Below the pieces are notes generated by a model, which did no database searches, was not told the DNA's origin, and was given only the letters and a program-made list of their open reading frames with translations. This document shows positions 1-8,177 of a stretch of DNA of 64,000 bases, piece by piece (position 1 is the first letter of the stretch; the number at the start of each line of letters is the position of its first letter). Made by a program: the position numbers and the translations under genes. The DNA lies in the NCBI GenBank assembly GCA_023418915.1, contig JAEZYU010000052.1, forward strand, positions 6,950-70,949, given 5' to 3'. This DNA is from Bacillota bacterium. GTDB lineage: Bacteria > Bacillota > Clostridia > Acetivibrionales > DTU013.

Positions 1-656
1 GCACCGTCCACATAGGCCGCCTCTTCCAGTTCTTTGGGCATGCCTCTGAAAAACTGACGGATGATATATATATACAATCCGTTTTTAAGCCCCATACCCG
101 TAAGCGACATCAAGATAAAAGGCCAGTAGCTGTCGAACATATTAATACCGCTGCCGCCGGTGATGGCAGAGAACATACCAAATATGTCAAAGGATTTGAA
201 GTGAAGGTACAATGGAAGCATTATTGTCTGCGGCGGTACGATCATAGTCAGTATGACCAGCGTAAAAAGAAGTCCTCTTCCCTTGAATTTGAATCTAGCA
301 AAGCCGTAACCTATCATAGTACATGATATAAGCTGCATTACACTTGTTATAACCGAAAGCTTAAATGTGTTCCAGAATGCCTTTGTATATCCCATAGCCT
401 CCCATACGGTCTTAAAATTCTCCATTGTGGGCGATTTGGGGACATATCGTACAGTAACATCAAATATATCCTTTTCAGGCATAAACGCTACTGTCAGCTT
501 AACCAGAGTAGGATATACTATTAAAAAGCATATGCCCAGTACTATTACTCCTCTGACTATTGACCAGCTATGTTTTGCCACCGAATACCAGCTAAACCGG
601 CGGTGCTTTTTATTTCGTGTTTTCGAATTCTTAGAAATACTCCTTCTGATTTTCAT
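1..656 (-). CDS. Carbohydrate ABC transporter permease (MalG type), partial
   Basis: Membrane permease subunit of a sugar importer. The gene runs off the left edge, so about 218 N-terminal residues are visible. The reading frame is in the reverse strand and starts at an ATG (654-656) preceded by GGAGG at a good distance. After a basic N-terminus come several hydrophobic membrane segments, and the visible part ends at EEAAYVDGA, the start of the EAA loop by which such permeases contact the ATPase. It follows the permease at 675-1622 with an 18-base gap, so the two form a MalF/MalG-like pair. The last gene seen in this operon; what lies beyond the edge is unknown. Family assignment is firm, substrate unknown. 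Confidence 0.9.
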   Translation of the reverse strand, partial: MKIRRSISKNSKTRNKKHRRFSWYSVAKHSWSIVRGVIVLGICFLIVYPTLVKLTVAFMPEKDIFDVTVRYVPKSPTMENFKTVWEAMGYTKAFWNTFKLSVITSVMQLISCTMIGYGFARFKFKGRGLLFTLVILTMIVPPQTIMLPLYLHFKSFDIFGMFSAITGGSGINMFDSYWPFILMSLTGMGLKNGLYIYIIRQFFRGMPKELEEAAYVDG

Positions 657-674
657 AAAAGACCTCCGACCCTT

Positions 675-1622
675 CTATTCTTGGTAGAAAACACTCTTGG
701 AAACGATCCATGTCACTAAGCTTATGACGGCAAGTATAGTACCAAAATATATCCATGACATTGCGGAACTCTGTCCAAAATCATTCAATTGGAAGGCTAC
801 ATTCCTGATCAGTTCAATAACTGTATTAGTTGAATTGGTCAGAGCATCAATGATACTATAGACTGTATTGACTAAAATCAATGGGCTGACCATAGGGAAC
901 GTGATTTTCCAGAAATTTTCCCAGCCAGTGGCTCCTTCAATATTTGATGCTTCAAACAGCGAAGGTGAGATTGATTGAAGTCCTGCCAGAAATATCAGTA
1001 TCTGGACGCCGGAAGCAGAGACAATCTCGTATATCCTGTCCACGGCTCCTATTATATAATCGATGAAAACAGGACTTAGTCTTGACCTCAGCAGAAGCCT
1101 GGCCAATTCGACGGCTCTGAATGCACCCTCCGAATCGTCAGTTTGCGTCATGCCCATTGCAGATTGCAGCAGGTCGCCGCTCTCTACGACCAGAATCACG
1201 CCTGATGTAACAATGACAGGAAGAAAGAATATTGCTCTTGCTATTGAACGACCCTTGAATTTCTGATTGAGTAAATTTGCAGCAAAAAAACTAAATATAA
1301 TTATCAACGGAACGTTTGTGACCATGTTCACCAGTGCTTCGACCAGATCTCTCCTGTAAGTTCCGTGAACATTCCATGCTCTGTTGTAATTATCAAATCC
1401 AACAGGTAAAAGAAAATATCCGGGTCCGTCAGTTGAAAGCTTAAGGTTGCTTATACTGAAAATGAATGACTGAACCAGTGGCACAAGTAGGAAGGTTATA
1501 AGCCCGATGATGAAGGGCATAACAAACAGGTAACCCATCATAGCTCGCTTTTGGGTAAGACTGAGCCTTCTTTTTTTCTTTATCTTCGGGGCCAGCGTTA
1601 TTTGTGTTGATCTATCTGTCAT
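675..1622 (-). CDS. Carbohydrate ABC transporter permease (MalF/LplB type)
   Basis: Membrane permease of 315 residues, partner of the permease ending at 656. A basic N-terminal stretch (residues 14-20) precedes about six membrane segments, and the EAA-loop motif EASNIEGATG lies at residues 224-233, where the ATPase would dock. The loop between the third and fourth segments (about 145-190) is longer than usual for this family. The start ATG is preceded by AAGGAGG and sits immediately before the stop of the DUF5696 gene, so the two are translated as one operon. No ATPase gene is present, so a shared MsmX-like ATPase encoded elsewhere is inferred. Confidence 0.9.
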   Translation of the reverse strand: MTDRSTQITLAPKIKKKRRLSLTQKRAMMGYLFVMPFIIGLITFLLVPLVQSFIFSISNLKLSTDGPGYFLLPVGFDNYNRAWNVHGTYRRDLVEALVNMVTNVPLIIIFSFFAANLLNQKFKGRSIARAIFFLPVIVTSGVILVVESGDLLQSAMGMTQTDDSEGAFRAVELARLLLRSRLSPVFIDYIIGAVDRIYEIVSASGVQILIFLAGLQSISPSLFEASNIEGATGWENFWKITFPMVSPLILVNTVYSIIDALTNSTNTVIELIRNVAFQLNDFGQSSAMSWIYFGTILAVISLVTWIVSKSVFYQE

Positions 1623-4169
1623 TTACTTACCCTCCTTAACTACTTCAAAATCAAGGGAACCCACTTTTACGCCTTCTACTGCCACAGGTTTGCTGTTATA
1701 ATTGACGATAATCTCTTTTCCTTTTTCAAAAGTAGTCTTATATATTCCTTCTCCGATTTTTTCATGATTTAGTATCGTCTGTCCCTGAACATCACTCAGC
1801 GCTTCATTTGCCTTGCTGTAATAATCTTTTGCATCGCTGATCCATATTCTATATTCATTGGAAAAATAGTTATCAAAGAAGGTTTCTTTCACAAGGGAGT
1901 TTTCTTCATACATAAAGCTGAAATAAATGCCCGATCCGGTTTCCATAGCCTTCAGAAAGGCCTTCCTGTAATCCGCCGACATATTGATCGGCGCACCGGC
2001 ATAATCAATATATCCCCTTATGACCATTTGAATAAATGGAACGCTCTCGTCAGTGAGATGGAACTGATTCGATTCCTCCGGTATGTTCAGGATATGGTCG
2101 GTATAGGGCAGAGCATATGCATTGCCCCCATCTGCCATGATCGACAGCCCGGAGTCCTTTATCTTTTTGATCTCCCCTGTTACTATTTCCGAAGACTCCT
2201 GCCTGTCAATCAGCTTTTTTTCTTTAAAGTCTGAATTAAGGTTTTTAGCCGCATCCCTAAGAGACACTCCCGTAACAGACAGCTTTTTCAACCCCTTTAT
2301 CATCCCATCCACTATGGATGGGATCCTTGATGGGCTTATAACATAAAACGTCCCCATGGCTCTGTATGGCATGTTTGTTGCCAGACTAAATTTGTATGTG
2401 GATGCTATTTCCTTTGTAATATACCGCGAGGCATGCAACATGGGTATAAAACTGTCAAACAGAGTATCCTTGTAATTCATAATGATGCCAAGCTCCGGGA
2501 AATACTCAATCCCTTTTTCATTCAGGAATGCCTGCAACTTTTCAAAACCCTTTTTTCCACCCAGCTTCGACATCAGTTTCAGTGATGATGGAAGCGTATG
2601 GTCTATGCCTCCATTTGCCCATCCGGTATATTTGAGAGTAATATCCTTTACTCCACCGCTTATTAGTTCGTTTATTATTTCTATTGTTTGCTCATAAGTA
2701 GTCAGAGGCTGTACTGTTTTAAGAGGTATTCCCAAAAAAGGCTTGACCTTATCGATGGCACCGATTACCTCGAGGTAAAACGGTACGTTGCCTTTTGGCT
2801 TCACCCTGGTCATACCCTGCTTTTCGAGATAACTGCGGTAATATGCAGCCATGCCTGCGTAATCGGCACTTTCTCCCTTCAGGAATTTGTACCTTACTTT
2901 GATGTCCCCTTTGAAAACCCGTGGCTGGTACACCATTATCGTATTGTTGCCTGAATAGTCTCCGATATCAAGAACGTCATTTTGAACTAGTATGAATTCT
3001 GCAAATGCTGAATTGTATGAATTCTGTCTTCCACTGATATCTGCCCATACCCTGGACATCGCATCTCCGGACTCAATGATCGAGAAGAATGCGTTGTCCC
3101 CTCTTTTCATTCCAAACACAGGAAGGTATGCCTGTTCAATGATGCTGCTCATCTCATATATCGGTATAGATTGATCCAGGCCGTAAACATCAATGGCATA
3201 TGCCTGCGAATTCATCTTGTTGTTGTTTAGATATATCAACGAACCTGAACCGTCAGGAACCAGCATATACCCTTTATCCTCTTCTCCGGCAGCGCCGAAG
3301 AACTCCAGCAGATTTATAGAATATATCGGATATGAATCCTTATTGTATTCGATTTCTTCAGTCGGTACTCTGACAACAAGGTTGTCTCCGTCCAGAATAT
3401 ACTCCAGTGGTATCTTGAATATCTCATCGTTTGGCTCGGGTACAGGAACATTATTTGCCTTAAGATCCTCATTCAGGTCTTCCATTGTATATCCTGCTGT
3501 TATAGCTGTTTCCTGGAGACTTTCCTTCATGAAGTCCTTTACGTTATCTCCCAGGACATACAGGTCATCATGCTCTGCAGACGGAAACTCAGCCAGCAAC
3601 TCGCTGCGCTGCTTCTCGTCCTTTGCCTTTTCCAGCGATATAAGTCTGTATCTGCTTAAAAAGGTCCTTCCTGCTTTTTTATCCAGATTCTTGACTATTT
3701 TCTCTTCCATTCTGGTCTTGGTTATTATTTGAGGAAGGATATATATTTTTTCTTCCCTGCCTATACGGTAGAATACCCTGATTCCGTTTTTTATGGGTGT
3801 TATTTCAAACTGTCCATGTTTTATGCTGTCCGTATAGTTATTCATTATCTTCGCCTGAGATGTCGGAGTATAATAGTAGAGCGACAATTGCGATGAAAGC
3901 CGGTCTTTATTGACACCGCCCGCTTTGGGATCATCACTCCTGCCCTGCGGATTGGTATACCAGACAAAGCCGGTCTTTTTATCCATTACAGCTGCCTCAG
4001 TGGTTTTTTCATCAATATATAGCGCTAAATAATCATTTTCAGCGACCATCTTCATGGAACCAGGGACAGATGCGGCTGCCTGAATATCAGCAGCACCGCC
4101 GTAAACGACGCTGTAAGACATTAGTAGAGCGGCAACGATCATAAGAGCAATTATTCTTTTAAGCTTCAT
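1623..4169 (-). CDS. DUF5696-family secreted protein, likely glycan-active
   Basis: An 848-residue exported protein. The N-terminus is a signal peptide (MKLKRIIALMIVAALLMSYS, then cleavage near residues 24-32). The body resembles the DUF5696 family, which recurs beside sugar ABC transporters with YIP1 and NHL-repeat genes in Paenibacillus and Clostridia. Residues about 480-760 read like a TIM-barrel: alternating strands such as DITLKYTGWANGG and GIEYFPELGIIMNY, then SIMADGGNAYALPYTD, which recalls glycoside hydrolases. A role in processing the glycan imported by the neighbouring transporter is inference from this resemblance and from the operon. No catalytic residues can be assigned with confidence. 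It abuts the permease at 675-1622 and lies 13 bases after the YIP1 gene. Confidence 0.7.
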   Translation of the reverse strand: MKLKRIIALMIVAALLMSYSVVYGGAADIQAAASVPGSMKMVAENDYLALYIDEKTTEAAVMDKKTGFVWYTNPQGRSDDPKAGGVNKDRLSSQLSLYYYTPTSQAKIMNNYTDSIKHGQFEITPIKNGIRVFYRIGREEKIYILPQIITKTRMEEKIVKNLDKKAGRTFLSRYRLISLEKAKDEKQRSELLAEFPSAEHDDLYVLGDNVKDFMKESLQETAITAGYTMEDLNEDLKANNVPVPEPNDEIFKIPLEYILDGDNLVVRVPTEEIEYNKDSYPIYSINLLEFFGAAGEEDKGYMLVPDGSGSLIYLNNNKMNSQAYAIDVYGLDQSIPIYEMSSIIEQAYLPVFGMKRGDNAFFSIIESGDAMSRVWADISGRQNSYNSAFAEFILVQNDVLDIGDYSGNNTIMVYQPRVFKGDIKVRYKFLKGESADYAGMAAYYRSYLEKQGMTRVKPKGNVPFYLEVIGAIDKVKPFLGIPLKTVQPLTTYEQTIEIINELISGGVKDITLKYTGWANGGIDHTLPSSLKLMSKLGGKKGFEKLQAFLNEKGIEYFPELGIIMNYKDTLFDSFIPMLHASRYITKEIASTYKFSLATNMPYRAMGTFYVISPSRIPSIVDGMIKGLKKLSVTGVSLRDAAKNLNSDFKEKKLIDRQESSEIVTGEIKKIKDSGLSIMADGGNAYALPYTDHILNIPEESNQFHLTDESVPFIQMVIRGYIDYAGAPINMSADYRKAFLKAMETGSGIYFSFMYEENSLVKETFFDNYFSNEYRIWISDAKDYYSKANEALSDVQGQTILNHEKIGEGIYKTTFEKGKEIIVNYNSKPVAVEGVKVGSLDFEVVKEGK

Positions 4170-4182
4170 AACTGTAAACCCC

Positions 4183-4806
4183 CTATAGTCTTAAAGCGAT
4201 TTCCTTGTATATCGTATATATAAAGGAAATCATCTGTTGTAATAAACTGAAGAACAACAATGCTATAAATATGATCAAGCCCATACCTACTACTATGCAA
4301 ATACATGTAAGCAAGGTCTTGCCCATTGAATACTGGTGGACTACGCTTGTACCAAGGATCAGCAACATTCCTGCCCATACAAGGGAGAATATGTCGAAGA
4401 ATGTGTAGAATGCAGCTTCTTCCAATGTAATAATATTGCTGAAAATGATCATCGGTATATTGATTATTATTATTGGGGTTAGAGCATATGCAGTCGTTAT
4501 GACTATGTCCCTGAAGCTTCCTTCTCCGTCCATAAGTGTCGTAAGACACCAGTTAGCCAGGCACCACAGAAGAAACGGTACAGCGATACTTGTTATCTCA
4601 ACCAAAATATTGAGTTCCCTGAGCTTTACGTTATTTAAAATAAATCCGGTCAGCTGCCTTCGCAGTATGAAAGTGACACCAATTAAAAAGACTATTATCA
4701 AAGCAGCCTTCAGGCTTCCTCTTTTTTCATGCTTCAGATCCCAGAAGCCGTCAAAAGGATGAAATATCAAGTGAAATGAATACTTTAAGCTTCGTAATAC
4801 TTCCAT
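4183..4806 (-). CDS. YIP1-family membrane protein
   Basis: A 207-residue integral membrane protein with about five hydrophobic segments after a short N-terminus containing the HPFDGFWDLKHEKRGS stretch typical of bacterial YIP1 (PF04893) proteins. Bacterial members have no proven function. They often sit in carbohydrate-transporter operons together with DUF5696 and NHL-repeat proteins, exactly as here. The start ATG directly follows the stop of the NHL-repeat gene, which indicates translational coupling. An overlapping frame at 4166-4549 is a shadow. Confidence 0.75.
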   Translation of the reverse strand: MEVLRSLKYSFHLIFHPFDGFWDLKHEKRGSLKAALIIVFLIGVTFILRRQLTGFILNNVKLRELNILVEITSIAVPFLLWCLANWCLTTLMDGEGSFRDIVITTAYALTPIIIINIPMIIFSNIITLEEAAFYTFFDIFSLVWAGMLLILGTSVVHQYSMGKTLLTCICIVVGMGLIIFIALLFFSLLQQMISFIYTIYKEIALRL

Positions 4807-6315
4807 CTATGCTTCCACCTTTCCTATGGCTTTTGCTTCGGCCTTTTTTCTGGCTCTGACTCTTTTCAGAATCCGCGATGCAATAAAAATAACCAGAATC
4901 GCCACAACTATGATGCCGAAATTATCTCCTATCACTTCCTGCCGGTACAGATCAAACGCCTTACTGTAGTAATCCTTCTTGTTGCCCAGCTTGAAGTACT
5001 TCATTGCAGCTTCATAATCGTCCTTTCTCAGAAATGATTTGCCCATGCCTATATATGCCAGTTCGGAGTTGGCATTAAATTTAAGTACTTCCTCCCATTT
5101 GGCGGCAGATTCATCGTATTTGCCCTTCAAATGCAACTTAACTGCTTCCTTAACAAACCTTCCGTAATCTGTCGGCTCAAACACGGTTATCTGGTTCATA
5201 TTTGAGTCCAATACGGCAAAATTGTCATTGATCTCATCGAATGACACAGGACTCCTGAAGTTGCCCAGTCGGTTGCCTGTACTACCAAATACAAACAGAA
5301 GGTTGCTGTCTGTGTCATAGGTAAATATCCTTCCTTTTTTCTTGTCAAGGACACTGTATATGCCTGAGTCCTCTATACACACATCTGATAATTGTGAATT
5401 TCCGGATTCTGCATAACCACGCGATTCGAAAAACACGTCGCCCACAGGAGGAAAATAGCCGTTTCGCCTTAAAACATCGGTGCCTGTCGGATTAAGCTTT
5501 CTTACGGGAGCGAACCTGTCATCCTTTGATCTGGTATTTATCGCATAGTCGATATCTTCTAACGCTATGCTGCTTGTTGTCACATAAATGAAGCCATCAA
5601 TATCTATTGAAACGTTATTGTACTCGGTAGGAACAAACATTTCCATTTTTGCACGCTGTTCATCCGTTGAAATAAGCTTCCAGAAATAATCCAGCATATT
5701 TGGTATGACCTTGCTGGCGCCCATATATCCAGTGAACTGGCCGTTATTGTCAAGCTCGACAAGTCCCTGGTTCACACCCTGAGCGACCACATAGATCCTC
5801 TTTGCCCTGTCCACCACCAGCGCTGTCGGGCGGTATACAAAATCCGCCGGGATAATATCCGACACAGGAGCTCCGATCTCTCTTACAAAGCCGCCGCCGG
5901 CATCGAGATGAATTATTCGTGCATTGTCGGTATCAGCAACATATATGTCTCCGTTATCTGTGACAAACAGCCCCTGTGGGTTTTTGAAGGTATCTTCAGT
6001 ACCATTCTTCATAAACCTGTCGATGGTCCTGTCCAGTTCCCAGTTTTCATTTAAAATTACTATGCGGTTATTGCCCGTATCGGCTATATATATCTTATTG
6101 TCCGGGCCTGCAAACAGATCGTTCGGGGTTTTGAAAGCATCTATGCCCAAAGACGTGCCGTCAACGATCCTTGCCGGGATATAGGCCGCCGGTGCAGCTA
6201 TCGGGGAACCCCAATAATCGTAGGTATAACTGCTGTAGGGTTCTTCTGCAAAGGCAGTAGTTGAATTCAATAATACTAATATCATAAACATGATAAGAAA
6301 CTTTTTTACTTTCAA
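4807..6315 (-). CDS. NHL-repeat beta-propeller protein with TPR and C-terminal membrane anchor
   Basis: A 502-residue surface protein. A signal peptide (residues 1-23, ending TTAFAEE) is followed by NHL repeats, best seen in DLFAGPDNKIYIADTGNNRI and GLFVTDNGDIYVADTDNARI (about residues 64-135), with weaker blades to about residue 375. Next comes a TPR-like segment (about 390-455), then a hydrophobic helix near 473-490 followed by a basic tail, which would anchor the protein with the propeller outside. NHL propellers bind ligands or proteins; here a glycan- or complex-organising role on the cell surface is inferred only from the operon. The gene lies 16 bases after the permease at 6332-7195. 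Confidence 0.8.
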   Translation of the reverse strand: MKVKKFLIMFMILVLLNSTTAFAEEPYSSYTYDYWGSPIAAPAAYIPARIVDGTSLGIDAFKTPNDLFAGPDNKIYIADTGNNRIVILNENWELDRTIDRFMKNGTEDTFKNPQGLFVTDNGDIYVADTDNARIIHLDAGGGFVREIGAPVSDIIPADFVYRPTALVVDRAKRIYVVAQGVNQGLVELDNNGQFTGYMGASKVIPNMLDYFWKLISTDEQRAKMEMFVPTEYNNVSIDIDGFIYVTTSSIALEDIDYAINTRSKDDRFAPVRKLNPTGTDVLRRNGYFPPVGDVFFESRGYAESGNSQLSDVCIEDSGIYSVLDKKKGRIFTYDTDSNLLFVFGSTGNRLGNFRSPVSFDEINDNFAVLDSNMNQITVFEPTDYGRFVKEAVKLHLKGKYDESAAKWEEVLKFNANSELAYIGMGKSFLRKDDYEAAMKYFKLGNKKDYYSKAFDLYRQEVIGDNFGIIVVAILVIFIASRILKRVRARKKAEAKAIGKVEA

Positions 6316-6331
6316 TGCCCTGCCCTCCCTT

Positions 6332-7195
6332 CTATTCCTTCAAACCGGACGTAGCCATGGTTTGTATTATGCTGCTTTGTGTCACCATAAACAGTACTAT
6401 CGGCACGATCATCATAAGCAGAATAACTGCAGCGCCGACGCCTGCTCTGGCAAATCCGCCCATCAGTATCTGGTTCAAAGCATAGGGCAGAGTTTTCAAT
6501 TCCTCCCGGTATATAAATGTGCCGCCTGTCGCGCCCCAAAGCATCTGGAACGAGAAAATGACAAGTGTTAACCACGCAGGCTTCACACATGGCATTGCAA
6601 TGGTCCAGAACGTCCTCATTTCACTGGCTCCGTCGATACGAGCAGATTCCAGCAAGGAATCCGGTATCGTAACCATAAATTGCTTCATAAGGAATAACCC
6701 AAGAGAAAATCCAAAAGCCGGAACGATCAGTGAAAGATAGGTATCCAGCCAGTTCAGCTGTGCCATTACCAGGTAATTTGGTATTGCAGTCACTATCGGT
6801 GAGAACATCAGAGATGTAACCACTATACTGAAAAACAATTTGCTTCCGGGGAACTTATGCTTCTCCAGTGCAAATGCCGCCATAGATGCTATCACCACAT
6901 GGCCTGCTGTACCTACTGCTGTTATGAATACAGTATTGAATATATATCGGGAAAACGGCACCCATGACTGTGCCATAAGAATGAACAGATCCCTGAAGTT
7001 ATCAGTGGTAGGATTGCGTACAAAGAATCTCGGAGGGAACATGAATATCTCGTCGAGGGGCTTAAATGCATTGGAAATAGCATATATCATAGGAAGTATC
7101 ATAAATGTTCCGAACAACGCCAATATTATGATATTAGTTATGTCTCCTCCCAGAGAACGGTTAGGTCTTCTTTTACTCAGTTTCAGCTTTATCAT
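6332..7195 (-). CDS. Carbohydrate ABC transporter permease (MalG type)
   Basis: A 287-residue permease with six predicted membrane helices and an EAA loop reading ESARIDGASEMRTFW, the ATPase-docking site. It forms the second MalF/MalG-like pair of this operon with the gene at 7197-8177, which ends one base before it. It is closely similar in layout to the partial permease at 1-656, so the operon holds two permease pairs. It would bring sugar delivered by the solute-binding protein at 8178-11084 across the membrane, powered by an ATPase that is not encoded here. Confidence 0.92.
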   Translation of the reverse strand: MIKLKLSKRRPNRSLGGDITNIIILALFGTFMILPMIYAISNAFKPLDEIFMFPPRFFVRNPTTDNFRDLFILMAQSWVPFSRYIFNTVFITAVGTAGHVVIASMAAFALEKHKFPGSKLFFSIVVTSLMFSPIVTAIPNYLVMAQLNWLDTYLSLIVPAFGFSLGLFLMKQFMVTIPDSLLESARIDGASEMRTFWTIAMPCVKPAWLTLVIFSFQMLWGATGGTFIYREELKTLPYALNQILMGGFARAGVGAAVILLMMIVPIVLFMVTQSSIIQTMATSGLKE

Positions 7196-7196
7196 G

Positions 7197-8177
7197 CTAT
7201 TTCCCCACCTTTCTCAGCAAATTCTGGACAACCTTATTGCATATTATCATCGTCAGGAACAGCACTGTGGCAATAGCTGACGCATAACCCATTTCAAAAC
7301 GAAGAGTACCATAGTCGATCAGGTGATTGACGACTGTATGGGCCGCATAATCTACACTGGGGAGACCCGCCAGTGCAATAGTGACATCACTGACAGCAAA
7401 TGATGATGTGATAGACATGACCGCACCAAACATCAGCATCGGCTTCATGTTCGGCAGAGTTATATACCAGAGCTCTTGCCAGCGATTTTTGATCCCATCC
7501 ACAATGCCCGCCTCATACTGCGACTTCTCTATACCCTGCAGACCTGCAACGAAGGAAAGGAAACCTGTACCAAGGCTCATCCACAGCACTACGATCATGA
7601 TCACAGGCAGCATGTATTTTGGGTCCTTCAGCCACAACACCGGTTCTGTGAGGATACCCAAATTCATCAATGTGGAATTAGCATAACCGTACGCATCGCC
7701 ACTGAACATGACGGTCCATATCATATATACATTGCCCGATATAGACGGTGCATAGAAAACCAGGATCATAAAAGCTCTTATCTTTGGAGGCAATTCATTA
7801 ATGAACCAGGCAAACAGCAGCGAAGCCAGATAGCCTATCGGGCCTGTGATAGCGGCAAGAAGAAATGTGTTCTTGACAGAAGTCAGAAAGACATCATCAG
7901 CCAGAAAAAGCTTTACATAGTTCTGCCATCCAATAAATTTTGGCGTTTCCAATATATTGAAGTAGGTAAAACTCAACCCTATAGAAACCAATACGGGTAT
8001 AATGGTAAAGACCAGAAAAATTACTGCATATGGTGCCAGGAACAGGTAAGATACTTTATTTTTTATTATCTGCTCCTTAAGACTGGTAAGCTTGTTCTTA
8101 AAGCGTGACAGCCTGCTTTTGAACGTAGTTTCTGCTCCCTGGACCTGTTGTGCCTGTTTTTCAATGACAGCGGACAT
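7197..8177 (-). CDS. Carbohydrate ABC transporter permease (MalF/LplB type)
   Basis: A 326-residue permease. An N-terminal cytoplasmic extension of about 40 residues rich in lysine and glutamine is followed by six hydrophobic helices and the EAA loop (QYEAGIVDGIKNRWQELW). The start codon directly adjoins the stop of the solute-binding protein gene, so the binding protein and both permeases are co-translated. Family certain; the substrate is not evident from sequence. Confidence 0.92.
   Translation of the reverse strand: MSAVIEKQAQQVQGAETTFKSRLSRFKNKLTSLKEQIIKNKVSYLFLAPYAVIFLVFTIIPVLVSIGLSFTYFNILETPKFIGWQNYVKLFLADDVFLTSVKNTFLLAAITGPIGYLASLLFAWFINELPPKIRAFMILVFYAPSISGNVYMIWTVMFSGDAYGYANSTLMNLGILTEPVLWLKDPKYMLPVIMIVVLWMSLGTGFLSFVAGLQGIEKSQYEAGIVDGIKNRWQELWYITLPNMKPMLMFGAVMSITSSFAVSDVTIALAGLPSVDYAAHTVVNHLIDYGTLRFEMGYASAIATVLFLTMIICNKVVQNLLRKVGK

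Noticed and set aside
4166..4549. Reverse open frame overlapping the YIP1 gene
   Set aside because: His/Tyr/Asn-rich shadow in another frame of a membrane protein gene.
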